DNA from: Aerobium sp039839275
GTDB taxonomy: Bacteria; Pseudomonadota; Alphaproteobacteria; Rhizobiales; Rhizobiaceae
Assembly: GCF_039839275.1 (NCBI RefSeq)
Contig: NZ_JBDOQP010000007.1
Coordinates: 228,222 to 292,221, forward strand
Direction: 5' to 3'
Length of the DNA: 64,000 nt
The stretch's first letter is position 1. Each line of letters opens with the position of its first letter. Of the stretch, positions 16,447 through 23,990 are shown one piece after another. The translations under genes were made by a program, and so were the position numbers. The notes below the pieces were generated by a model, which was not told the origin of the DNA, ran no database searches, and saw only the letters and a list, made by a program, of their open reading frames with translations.

Positions 16447-17244
16447 ATGCCGGATCATCGTCGTCCCATGTCAAAGCGCGGTCGCCTCAAGATGGCGGCC
16501 TGGACGCTGTTCGGGACCTTGGGATGCCTTTGCGTCTCCCTGACCTACAACTGGATCGCGTTCCGGGACATGGCGCCAGAGGCCATGCGACAAGGATTGA
16601 TCAGCGCCACGGTGCTGCCGATCCTCCTGGCCACGCCGTTGTTTTTCTACCTGACGCTCAAGCTGCGTGAGCTGGCGATCGTCAACCATCGACTCAACGA
16701 TCTCGCATCGCATGACAGCCTGACCGGCTGCCTCAACCGTCGCGCGTTCACGACACTGGTCGAGCGCCGTCTCGCCGAAGACATGCTCGGCAAGGGCTCC
16801 AAGGGTGGAGCATTGCTGGTTGCGGATGCGGATCATTTCAAATCCATCAACGATCGGTTCGGCCATCACCAGGGCGACCAGGCACTGAAGGCCATCGGCG
16901 ACGCAATTCGGTCCGTATTGAGAAGCAGCGACGTTGTGGGGCGCCTGGGAGGCGAAGAATTCGGCATTCACCTACCCGGCGCGGATTGGGCGACAGCACG
17001 GATGGTCGGCGAACGCGTGCGGGTGGCGGTGTCGCGGGCAGGGCTTCCGGTTGGGGACCTGGAGCATCGGCTGTCCGTCAGCGTCGGGTGCGTCGTCTAC
17101 AGCGGACAAACGTCGTTCCGCGAACTCTTCTGCGCCGCCGACCAACGTCTCTACGCAGCCAAGCATCATGGCCGCGACCGTGTCGAAATTGCTGCCGCGC
17201 CCAGCCTGGCGCCCGAACTCGGCGATCTGATCGACGCCAACTGA
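16447..17244 (+). CDS. Membrane-bound diguanylate cyclase (GGDEF)
   Basis: 265 residues from the ATG at 16447 (a second ATG at 16468 is equally possible). Two membrane helices (about 17-36 and 52-71) are joined by a short periplasmic loop, then comes a GGDEF domain (about 85-250). The active-site motif is GGEEF at 168-172, and an RSSD inhibitory site lies five residues before it (159-162), so the enzyme should be active and feedback-inhibited by cyclic-di-GMP. DHFKSINDRFGHHQGD contains the metal-binding aspartate region. No EAL domain. The periplasmic loop is too small for a known sensory domain. It is convergent with the porin gene. Confidence 0.88.
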   Translation: MPDHRRPMSKRGRLKMAAWTLFGTLGCLCVSLTYNWIAFRDMAPEAMRQGLISATVLPILLATPLFFYLTLKLRELAIVNHRLNDLASHDSLTGCLNRRAFTTLVERRLAEDMLGKGSKGGALLVADADHFKSINDRFGHHQGDQALKAIGDAIRSVLRSSDVVGRLGGEEFGIHLPGADWATARMVGERVRVAVSRAGLPVGDLEHRLSVSVGCVVYSGQTSFRELFCAADQRLYAAKHHGRDRVEIAAAPSLAPELGDLIDAN

Positions 17245-17270
17245 ACAACCAACGAACCCAATTCGACCCA

Positions 17271-17299
17271 AAGAAAAAGGCCGGGGCGAGCCCGGCCTT
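17271..17299 (-). terminator. Rho-independent terminator of the porin gene
   Basis: A perfect 9-base-pair stem (AAGGCCGGG / CCCGGCCTT, 5-base loop) at 17277-17299 is followed on the minus strand by UUUUUCUUU. It ends 24 bases after the porin stop. On the plus strand no U-run follows, so it does not serve the GGDEF gene equally. Confidence 0.85.
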
Positions 17300-17323
17300 G
17301 ATGTCGCTTCAGGTCTGCAACCG

Positions 17324-18151
17324 TCAGAAACGGTAAGAGATCTTTGCCGAGATCGTGTGGAAATCGAAGTCATCGTCGGAGCCGCGCGAATCGGTCGAGT
17401 TCGCGCCGCCGGTGCCGAACGCGTTGCCCGCACCGGTACCCGCGGCACCGCTCAGATTGACGTTGAAATCGTTGCCGCCGAGGTTGGTGTAGAGGTATTC
17501 GAGGCCGAAGGAGATGTTCGAGGTCACCTTGGTCTCAAGACCGGCACCCACGGTATAACCCCAGTCGCTGTCCTGGCCGCCCGAAACGACGAAGGCTGCA
17601 GGCGTATTCGTCAGGAAACGTGTCTCGACGTCGCCATAGGCGAGGCCGCCGGTTGCGTAGGCAAGCATGGTATCGCTGAATGCATAGCCGATACGACCGC
17701 GCAACGTTGCGAGGTAGTCCAGCTCGCGCTCGACCGTGTAGAAGGCCGGCGTGGCGGAGAAGCCCGTCTGCTGGTCGGTCAGATCGGCGAAGTTCAGGTC
17801 TGCGAGGACACCGTAGACGAGATTGCCTGCCTGCCAGTCATAGCCGATATGGACGCCGCCGATGAAGCCATCCTCGAAGTCGCCCGTGAAGCCGCCTGCC
17901 GCCGGGTTGACCGCCGGATCGAAGGCCGGGAGATAGTCGCCGAATTCGCCGTCGCGATTGCGATCGAGCACGTACAGGCCGGTGGAGCCGAAGCCGTAGC
18001 CGATCTGGCCGCCGAGATACAAACCGGCCCAACCATCAGCAGGCATCGCCTGCATGGGGGCAGCCGGCGTAGGCTCCATATAGGTAACGTCGGCAGCCAT
18101 CGCGGTGCCGGCGGTCAGTGTTGCCGCAAGGGCGACGAGAATGCGTTTCAT
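17324..18151 (-). CDS. Outer membrane beta-barrel protein (Omp25/RopB-like)
   Basis: 275 residues. A signal peptide (MKRILVALAATLTAGTAMA) is followed by an eight-stranded OmpA/Omp25-type barrel: GWAGLYLGGQIGYGF at the mature N-terminus, repeated aromatic-glycine strands (LRGRIGYAF, LAYATGGLAYGD, WGYTVGAGLETKV, FGLEYLYTNLG) and the C-terminal SAKISYRF ending in Phe for BamA recognition. Members in Brucella and rhizobia are major surface proteins that bind LPS and stabilise the outer membrane. Loop sequences rich in Asp and Gly could bind calcium. The start at 18151 is set by the signal peptide; an upstream frame adds 29 unlikely residues. It has its own terminator, so it is probably monocistronic and highly expressed. 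Confidence 0.9.
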   Translation of the reverse strand: MKRILVALAATLTAGTAMAADVTYMEPTPAAPMQAMPADGWAGLYLGGQIGYGFGSTGLYVLDRNRDGEFGDYLPAFDPAVNPAAGGFTGDFEDGFIGGVHIGYDWQAGNLVYGVLADLNFADLTDQQTGFSATPAFYTVERELDYLATLRGRIGYAFSDTMLAYATGGLAYGDVETRFLTNTPAAFVVSGGQDSDWGYTVGAGLETKVTSNISFGLEYLYTNLGGNDFNVNLSGAAGTGAGNAFGTGGANSTDSRGSDDDFDFHTISAKISYRF

Positions 18152-18295
18152 GAAATTCCCTCCAATTGGAACGGTGCAGGAACGGGGAGTGTGGAGGAAA
18201 GTTTCGCAACCGGAGATAAACTTTGACGTGATAAACACACTTTGGGCGAGACATTGGCAGAAATGTCACAGCACCAAGGCGCACCGTCCTGGTAA

Positions 18296-19186
18296 TTATC
18301 GCGTCGGAACGGGGTGCTCGCCACGATAGTCGTAGAAACCGCGGCCGGTCTTGCGGCCCAGCCAGCCGGCTTCGACATATTTTACCAGAAGCGGGCAGGG
18401 GCGATATTTGGTGTCCGACAGTCCGTCATGCAGCACCTGCATGATCGACAGACAGGTATCGAGGCCGATGAAGTCCGCCAGTTGCAGCGGGCCCATTGGA
18501 TGGTTTGCGCCCAGCTTCATCGCGGTGTCGATCGCTTCGACCGATCCGACACCCTCATACAGCGTGTAGATCGCCTCGTTGATCATCGGCAGCAGGATGC
18601 GGTTGACGATGAATGCCGGGAAATCCTCCGCCACGGTGATCGTCTTGTCGAGGCTTTCGACAAAGCTCCGCGCGGTCTCGAAGGTCGTGTCCTCCGTGGC
18701 GATGCCGCGCACGAGCTCGACCAGCTTCATCACCGGAACCGGATTCATGAAATGGATGCCGATGAAGCGCTCGGGGCGGTCGGTCTGGGCAGCCAGTCTT
18801 GTGATCGAGATCGAGGAGGTGTTGGTGGCGAGCAACGCCTCGGGATTGAGGACGGGGCAAAGCTGGGCGAAGATCTTGCGCTTGACGGTTTCGTCTTCGG
18901 TCGCAGCTTCGATGACCAGGTCGGCGCCGGCGAGATCTTGGATCGATGGCGCAGCGGATATCGCCGCGATCGCCTTCTTCCGGGTGTCCTCTTCCATCTT
19001 GCCGGAAGAGACCTGCCTGGCCATGTTGCCGTTGATGGTGGCGAGACCCGCCTCGATGCGGTCGGATGAGATATCGTAGAGCTTGACCTTATAGCCCGCC
19101 AGCGCTGTCACATGCGCGATGCCGCCGCCCATTTGGCCGGCACCGACAATGCCTACGGTTCCGATCTTGCGAGTCATGACGTTCAT
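18296..19186 (-). CDS. hbd: 3-hydroxybutyryl-CoA dehydrogenase
   Basis: 296 residues. Catalyses NAD(P)-dependent oxidation or reduction of 3-hydroxybutyryl-CoA / acetoacetyl-CoA, in fatty-acid or butyrate degradation or PHB-related metabolism. The dinucleotide loop GAGQMGGG is at 15-22; the catalytic His lies in FIGIHFMNPVPVMKLVE, and NRILLPMINEA and ANHPMGPLQLADFIGLD complete the family signature. The ATG at 19186 or at 19177 could start it. It lies downstream of etfB-etfA in the same direction (123-base gap), which fits acyl-CoA oxidation passing electrons to ETF; no acyl-CoA dehydrogenase is encoded nearby. Confidence 0.93.
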   Translation of the reverse strand: MNVMTRKIGTVGIVGAGQMGGGIAHVTALAGYKVKLYDISSDRIEAGLATINGNMARQVSSGKMEEDTRKKAIAAISAAPSIQDLAGADLVIEAATEDETVKRKIFAQLCPVLNPEALLATNTSSISITRLAAQTDRPERFIGIHFMNPVPVMKLVELVRGIATEDTTFETARSFVESLDKTITVAEDFPAFIVNRILLPMINEAIYTLYEGVGSVEAIDTAMKLGANHPMGPLQLADFIGLDTCLSIMQVLHDGLSDTKYRPCPLLVKYVEAGWLGRKTGRGFYDYRGEHPVPTR

Positions 19187-19309
19187 CCCGTCGCCGGGGC
19201 CGTGCGCGGCCCGTTCTTGTTGCAGCGCAAACTAGAAGGGCGGGATAGCCAATGTCTACCCCACCCCACAAATTACGGCATCACGCCTCAAACACCAACA
19301 GGGCCTGTC

Positions 19310-20239
19310 TTAAAGCGCTTTTTCGAGTTCCGGCAGGATCGTGAACAGGTCACCCACGAGGCCGTAGTCGGCAACCTGGAAGATCGGCGCCTCTTCGTCC
19401 TTGTTGATGGCGACGATGACCTTGGAGTCCTTCATGCCGGCCAGATGCTGGATGGCGCCTGAAATGCCCACCGCGATGTAGAGTTCGGGCGCGACCACCT
19501 TGCCGGTCTGGCCGACCTGCCAGTCGTTCGGCGCGTAGCCGGCATCCACCGCGGCGCGGGACGCGCCCACGGCAGCACCCAGCTTGTCGGCGACAGGCAG
19601 GATGACTTCCTCGAACTTCTCGGCCGACCCGAGCGCGCGACCGCCCGAAATGATGATCTTGGCGGAGGTCAGCTCGGGACGGTCGCTTTCCGAAAGGCGG
19701 TTCTCGACGAAGGTCGAAAGGCCCGGATTGGCGGCGGCAGATGCCGGCTCGACCGAAGCCGATCCGCCTTCGCCCGCTGCCTGGAAGGATGCGGTGCGAA
19801 CCGTGATCACCTTCTTCGCATCGCTCGACTGAACGGTCTGGATGGCGTTGCCGGCGTAGATCGGGCGCTTGAAGGTGTCGGCCGAAACGACCTCGACGAT
19901 CTCCGAGATCTGCATCACGTCAAGAAGGGCGGCGACGCGCGGCAGCACGTTCTTGCCCATCGTGGTGGCCGGCGCGACGATCGCGTCGTATTTGTCGGCA
20001 AGCGACACGACGAGCGCGGCGGTCGGCTCGGCGAGGCGCTGTTCCAGTTCATCGGCCTCGGCCAGCAGCACCTTGCGCGCGCCCTTGAGCTTGGCCGCGG
20101 CGTCAGCCGCCGCCTTCGCGCCCTTGCCCGCGACGAGGATGTCGACGTCGGAGCCGATCTGGAGAGCCGCGCTCAGAGCCTTGGCGGTCTGGTCGGAAAC
20201 GGTAGCGTTGTCGTGTTCGGCAACGAGAAGAATGGCCAT
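19310..20239 (-). CDS. etfA: Electron transfer flavoprotein alpha subunit
   Basis: 309 residues. Binds FAD and, with EtfB, carries electrons from acyl-CoA and other dehydrogenases to ETF:ubiquinone oxidoreductase. The FAD domain is clear in the C-terminal half: SGGRALGSAEKFEEV, GASRAAVDAGY, QVGQTGKVVAPELYIAVGISGAIQHLAGM, and INKDEEAPIFQVADYGLVGD. The N-terminal domain begins MAILLVAEHDNATVSDQTAK. It follows etfB by 24 bases. Translation probably starts at 20239. Confidence 0.96.
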   Translation of the reverse strand: MAILLVAEHDNATVSDQTAKALSAALQIGSDVDILVAGKGAKAAADAAAKLKGARKVLLAEADELEQRLAEPTAALVVSLADKYDAIVAPATTMGKNVLPRVAALLDVMQISEIVEVVSADTFKRPIYAGNAIQTVQSSDAKKVITVRTASFQAAGEGGSASVEPASAAANPGLSTFVENRLSESDRPELTSAKIIISGGRALGSAEKFEEVILPVADKLGAAVGASRAAVDAGYAPNDWQVGQTGKVVAPELYIAVGISGAIQHLAGMKDSKVIVAINKDEEAPIFQVADYGLVGDLFTILPELEKAL

Positions 20240-20263
20240 TGTGTTAAATCTCCCTTTTCCGAC

Positions 20264-21010
20264 CTAAATCACGCCAGCGGATTTGAGGCTGGAAACCAGC
20301 TCGGCGACGTCCTTGACCTTGACGCCGGCCTTGCGGCCGCCAGGCTCCTCGGTCTTGAGGACCTTGAGGCGTGCGGCGACATCGACGCCGTAATCCGCCG
20401 GCGACTTCTCGTCGAGCGGCTTCTTCTTGGCTTTCATGATGTTGGGCAGCGACGCATAGCGCGGCTGGTTGAGGCGAAGGTCCGTGGTGATGATCGCCGG
20501 CATCGACAGTTCGACCGTCTGCAGGCCGCCATCGACTTCGCGCGTCACCTTTGCCTTGCCGCCGTCGATCTCGAGCTTTGACGCGAACGTGCCCTGGGCC
20601 CAGCCGAGCAGGGCAGCCAGCATCTGGCCGGTCTGGTTCGCATCGTCGTCGATCGCCTGCTTGCCGAGGATGACGAGCTCGGGCTTCTCTTCGTCGACGA
20701 TGCCCTTCAGCAGCTTGGCGACGGTCAGCGGCTCGACGGCTTCGTCGACCTTGACGAGGATGCCGCGGTCAGCGCCCATGGCGAGCGCGGTGCGGATCGT
20801 TTCCTGCGCCTGCGCCGGCCCGATGGAAACGGCGATGATCTCTTCGACCTTGCCGGCTTCCTTCAAGCGGATCGCCTCTTCGACGGCGATCTCGTCGAAC
20901 GGGTTCATCGACATCTTCACGTTGGCCAGTTCGACGCCGGATCCGTCGGATTTGACCCGGATCTTAACGTTGTAGTCGACCACCCGCTTGACCGGAACAA
21001 GTACTTTCAT
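20264..21010 (-). CDS. etfB: Electron transfer flavoprotein beta subunit
   Basis: 248 residues, standard length. Starts MKVLVPVKRVVDYNVKIRVK and holds the AMP-binding and recognition loop: MSMNPFDEIAVEEAIRLKE, ALAMGADRGILV, LVILGKQAIDDDANQTGQMLAALLGW, and ADLRLN-type TTDLRLNQPRYASLPNIMKAKKK partner loop. Forms the soluble heterodimer with EtfA. It is the first gene of an etfB-etfA-hbd unit. A 206-base gap upstream separates it from the rhomboid gene. Confidence 0.96.
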   Translation of the reverse strand: MKVLVPVKRVVDYNVKIRVKSDGSGVELANVKMSMNPFDEIAVEEAIRLKEAGKVEEIIAVSIGPAQAQETIRTALAMGADRGILVKVDEAVEPLTVAKLLKGIVDEEKPELVILGKQAIDDDANQTGQMLAALLGWAQGTFASKLEIDGGKAKVTREVDGGLQTVELSMPAIITTDLRLNQPRYASLPNIMKAKKKPLDEKSPADYGVDVAARLKVLKTEEPGGRKAGVKVKDVAELVSSLKSAGVI

Positions 21011-21216
21011 GCGCTTGAGACCTTTCTGACGAAGTTTCGGGCTGGCTAGCAGCGCGTCAGGCCGTTCACTTGTCGGAATCCGACATTTCCTGAACCAAAC
21101 CCAGTGAAAACCGGCGAGCCAGGTAGCGGCGCGCGCCGCGGCTGCATGTGGCTGTAGTCATCCGCCAAGCCAGCGTCAATATCCGGAACCGCCTCAAACC
21201 GTTTGAAATTGAACAG

Positions 21217-21984
21217 TCACCGACGTCCCCACGGCGAGGGCTGCTCCGCCGGAGCCGGCTGTTGTGTGGCCGTAGGCACCTCGGCGGCCTTCGGCGTGAC
21301 GACTTCGCGATCGAACAACGGCACGCCGCGCCGGCGCAGCAGCAGCACGAGGATGGCGCCGGCGATGATGCCGCCGACATGGGCCGCCCACGACACCTCG
21401 TCTTCGCCCATCGCGGCCAGCATGACAAATTGAAACAGCACCCAAAGCGCCAGCAGAATCCACGCGGGCAGGCGGACGGGAACGCGGCCGAGCGCCAGAA
21501 CCCATATCTTCACGCGCGGATGCAGTATCAGATAGGCTGCAACGATGCCCGCCACCGCCCCCGATGCACCGATGAGAGGCGCCTGTGATGCGGGATCGAT
21601 GATGCCGTGCAGCCAGGCGCCTGCCGCCGCGCAAGCCAGGTAGAAAAGCAGAAATTTCACATGGCCGAGAGCGTCCTCGACATTGTCCCCGAAGACCCAC
21701 AGGAACAGCATGTTGCCGCCCAGGTGCCAGAGGTCGCCGTGGAGGAACGCGTAGGTAATGTAGGTGGCGTGGTCCGGCACGAACAGGATTTCGGGCGGGC
21801 GCACGATGCCTTCAAACAGTGTGGCGGGGATATAGCCGAGGCCCCACACGGCGGCCTCGGAAAACTGCTCCGTCCCCATCGACGTCAGCGCGAAGACGAT
21901 GACATTGGCAGCGATCAGGCCGAGCGTGACATATTGCAGGCGTATGTGCCGGAGGCTGTTGGCGTCGTGAAGCGGTATGAACAT
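21217..21984 (-). CDS. Rhomboid family intramembrane serine protease
   Basis: 255 residues with about six membrane helices. The catalytic pair is visible as S141 in GASGAVAG (GxSx motif) and H202 in WAAHVGGIIAG; HLGGNMLFLWVFGDNVED (about residues 87-104) supplies the oxyanion-region HxxxN. The protein cleaves membrane substrates within the bilayer; its substrate here is unknown. The C-terminal tail (about 30 residues, Pro/Ala/Gln-rich) is cytoplasmic or periplasmic and disordered. The next gene upstream is cobalamin adenosyltransferase, 33 bases away, in the same direction. Confidence 0.9.
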   Translation of the reverse strand: MFIPLHDANSLRHIRLQYVTLGLIAANVIVFALTSMGTEQFSEAAVWGLGYIPATLFEGIVRPPEILFVPDHATYITYAFLHGDLWHLGGNMLFLWVFGDNVEDALGHVKFLLFYLACAAAGAWLHGIIDPASQAPLIGASGAVAGIVAAYLILHPRVKIWVLALGRVPVRLPAWILLALWVLFQFVMLAAMGEDEVSWAAHVGGIIAGAILVLLLRRRGVPLFDREVVTPKAAEVPTATQQPAPAEQPSPWGRR

Positions 21985-22017
21985 CTTTTCCCCCGACGCC
22001 CGGCAACGGTCGCTGCC

Positions 22018-22599
22018 CTACCTGTTCTGCCCCGGAACCCATAGCACGTCGCGCTCGCCGTTGTCATTGACGGCGCGTGATGCGACGAACAGGAAGTCGG
22101 AGACGCGGTTCATGAACTTGATCGCCTCGGCGCTGACGATTTCGCCGTCCTTCAACGAAAGCTCGACCATCAACCGCTCCGCGCGGCGGGCCACCGTGCG
22201 GGCAAGATGAAGCGCCGCGGCAGCGGGCGAGCCGCCGGGCAATACGAAGGACCGCAGGGGCTTGATGTTCTTGTTGACGGCATCGATGTCGGCTTCCAGC
22301 CGCTCGACCTGCGCGGCGACGATGCGCAACGGCTCATATCCGAGGTCGGCGCCGGTCTCCGGCGTCGCCAGATCGGCACCAAGGTCGAAAAGATCGTTCT
22401 GGATTCGCCCGAGCATGGCGTCGAGTTCGGGATGGCTCTGCGCGGTGTGCAGGCGTGCCATGCCAATGCAGGCATTGGCTTCGTCCACCGTTCCGTAGGA
22501 AGATATTCGCAGGTCGAACTTGACCCGCCGCTCGCCCGAGCCCAGCGCCGTCGTGCCATCGTCACCGGTGCGGGTGTAAATCTTGTTGAGAACGACCAT
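22018..22599 (-). CDS. Cob(I)alamin adenosyltransferase, PduO type
   Basis: 193 residues, the right size for a stand-alone PduO/MMAB-type enzyme. Transfers adenosyl from ATP to cob(I)alamin, giving the cofactor of methylmalonyl-CoA mutase and other enzymes. The ATP-binding N-terminus IYTRTGDDGTTALGSGERR (about residues 6-24) is intact, with SYGTVDEANACIGMAR and the C-terminal conserved NRVSDFLFVASRAVN. It belongs to a different family from CobA/BtuR. It lies in line with the small HIG1-like gene upstream and the rhomboid gene downstream, probably one transcript. Confidence 0.93.
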   Translation of the reverse strand: MVVLNKIYTRTGDDGTTALGSGERRVKFDLRISSYGTVDEANACIGMARLHTAQSHPELDAMLGRIQNDLFDLGADLATPETGADLGYEPLRIVAAQVERLEADIDAVNKNIKPLRSFVLPGGSPAAAALHLARTVARRAERLMVELSLKDGEIVSAEAIKFMNRVSDFLFVASRAVNDNGERDVLWVPGQNR

Positions 22600-22617
22600 G
22601 CTTCTCCTCCTTCGATG

Positions 22618-22809
22618 TCAGCCTCGCGAGACATAGAGCGCGAGCATGATGAACACCAGCGCGATGAACTGAAGAAGGACGCGTGCTTGCATCAGCTTGT
22701 TGGATGCATTGCCGGAGCCGCCGCGCAGCATGTTCATCAGGCCGCGCACGAGCACGATCACGACCGCGACCATGAAGAGGATTGCTATGATGTTGAAGAC
22801 GGTGGACAT
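22618..22809 (-). CDS. Small twin-transmembrane protein (HIG1-like)
   Basis: 63 residues: an N-terminal membrane helix (about 5-24), a short positively charged loop containing GGSGNASNKLMQARVLLQ (25-48), and a second helix ending YVSRG. This layout and the MxxRVxxQ segment resemble the HIG1/RCF1 domain, whose mitochondrial members attach to cytochrome c oxidase. Alphaproteobacterial members are little studied. The assignment to a respiratory role is inference. It lies 18 bases upstream of the adenosyltransferase gene and divergent from the YihY gene. Confidence 0.78.
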   Translation of the reverse strand: MSTVFNIIAILFMVAVVIVLVRGLMNMLRGGSGNASNKLMQARVLLQFIALVFIMLALYVSRG

Positions 22810-22940
22810 GTGTGATCTTTCTGAAACGCGGCGATGGCCGCTTGCAACTTACAGGCGGGGCAGAGCGTATCTTCCCTTGAGCATGCCATCGGGAAGACCC
22901 ACTTCCCATACTCGCGTTCGGGACACAATCGACCGGTAAG

Positions 22941-23795
22941 ATGCTGCGCACAATTGCCATCACGAAGCGTGTCCTGGGAGATGCCCTAGGACACTTTAAC
23001 TATGACGATGGCTGGGCGCTTGCCAGCCATCTGGCGTTGTCGGCGCTACTGGCGCTGTTCCCTTTCCTCATTTTCGCCACCTCGCTGGCCAGTTTTCTCG
23101 GAGCGCAGGCGTTCTCGGACACGGCCGTGCATCTCATCTTCGACACCTGGCCGGACGATATCGCGGCGCCGATTGCGCGTGAAGTATCGAACGTGCTCAC
23201 GATCCAGCGCGGCGATTTCCTGACCATCGGCATCCTCGCCGCCGCCTTCTTTGCCTCGAATGGTATCGAGGCGCTTCGGGTGGGGCTGAATCGCGCCTAT
23301 CGTGTGGTCGATCGGCGCTCGATCTTCTTTCTGCGGGCGCAGAGCCTTGCATTCGTCATCCTGGCGACCATCGGCTTTCTCATCGTCTCAACGCTGCTGG
23401 TGGTTGCGCCGATCGCCGCCAGCATTGCCGAGCGCCACCTGCCGTGGATCGAACCCTATATCGGCACCACGTCGCTCTGGCGGATCGTGATTGCCGGACT
23501 GGTGATTGTCGTCGCACTGATCGCCGTGCATCTGTGGCTGCCCGCCGGCAAGCGAACGTTCTGGGAAATCGTGCCCGGCCTGCTCTTCACCCTCATTTTC
23601 TGGGTCCTGGGAACATCCGTGTTTGCAGCCTATCTCAGCCGCTTCTCTTCCTACGCATCTACATATGCAGGACTTGCATCGATCATGATCGCGCTGGTGT
23701 TCCTCTATATCGTTTCGGTGATCTTTATACTCGGTGGCGAGCTTAATGCTTCTATAAAGCGGTATCTCGATGCTCGTTCGAAGGTAGCAAACTGA
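22941..23795 (+). CDS. YihY/BrkB family inner membrane protein
   Basis: 284 residues with six membrane helices (about 35-55, 93-110, 135-157, 180-200, 210-235, 240-265). The N-terminal FNYDDGWALASHLALSALLALFPFLIF and the ASNGIEALRVGLNRAYRV loop are signatures of the family once misnamed RNase BN. The molecular function is not settled. The start ATG at 22941 has only a weak ribosome site. The gene is alone on its strand before the 195-base AT-richer spacer that leads to the chemoreceptor gene. Confidence 0.88.
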   Translation: MLRTIAITKRVLGDALGHFNYDDGWALASHLALSALLALFPFLIFATSLASFLGAQAFSDTAVHLIFDTWPDDIAAPIAREVSNVLTIQRGDFLTIGILAAAFFASNGIEALRVGLNRAYRVVDRRSIFFLRAQSLAFVILATIGFLIVSTLLVVAPIAASIAERHLPWIEPYIGTTSLWRIVIAGLVIVVALIAVHLWLPAGKRTFWEIVPGLLFTLIFWVLGTSVFAAYLSRFSSYASTYAGLASIMIALVFLYIVSVIFILGGELNASIKRYLDARSKVAN

Positions 23796-23990
23796 CGTGG
23801 CGTAATCGGATACAACCAATTTCAATCATCGATATGCATTCGATTAAAGGTATCTTTATCGTTATTGGGCTCTATTGGATGATGGGAGAGCAAATAACGG
23901 TGTGGTCTATTCGCTGATTCGGTGGTTTCCGTCACTGGCGTACAGCAGTGCAGTTACATTGACTGCCTCTAACGCCGGGAAGGCCCGAGA

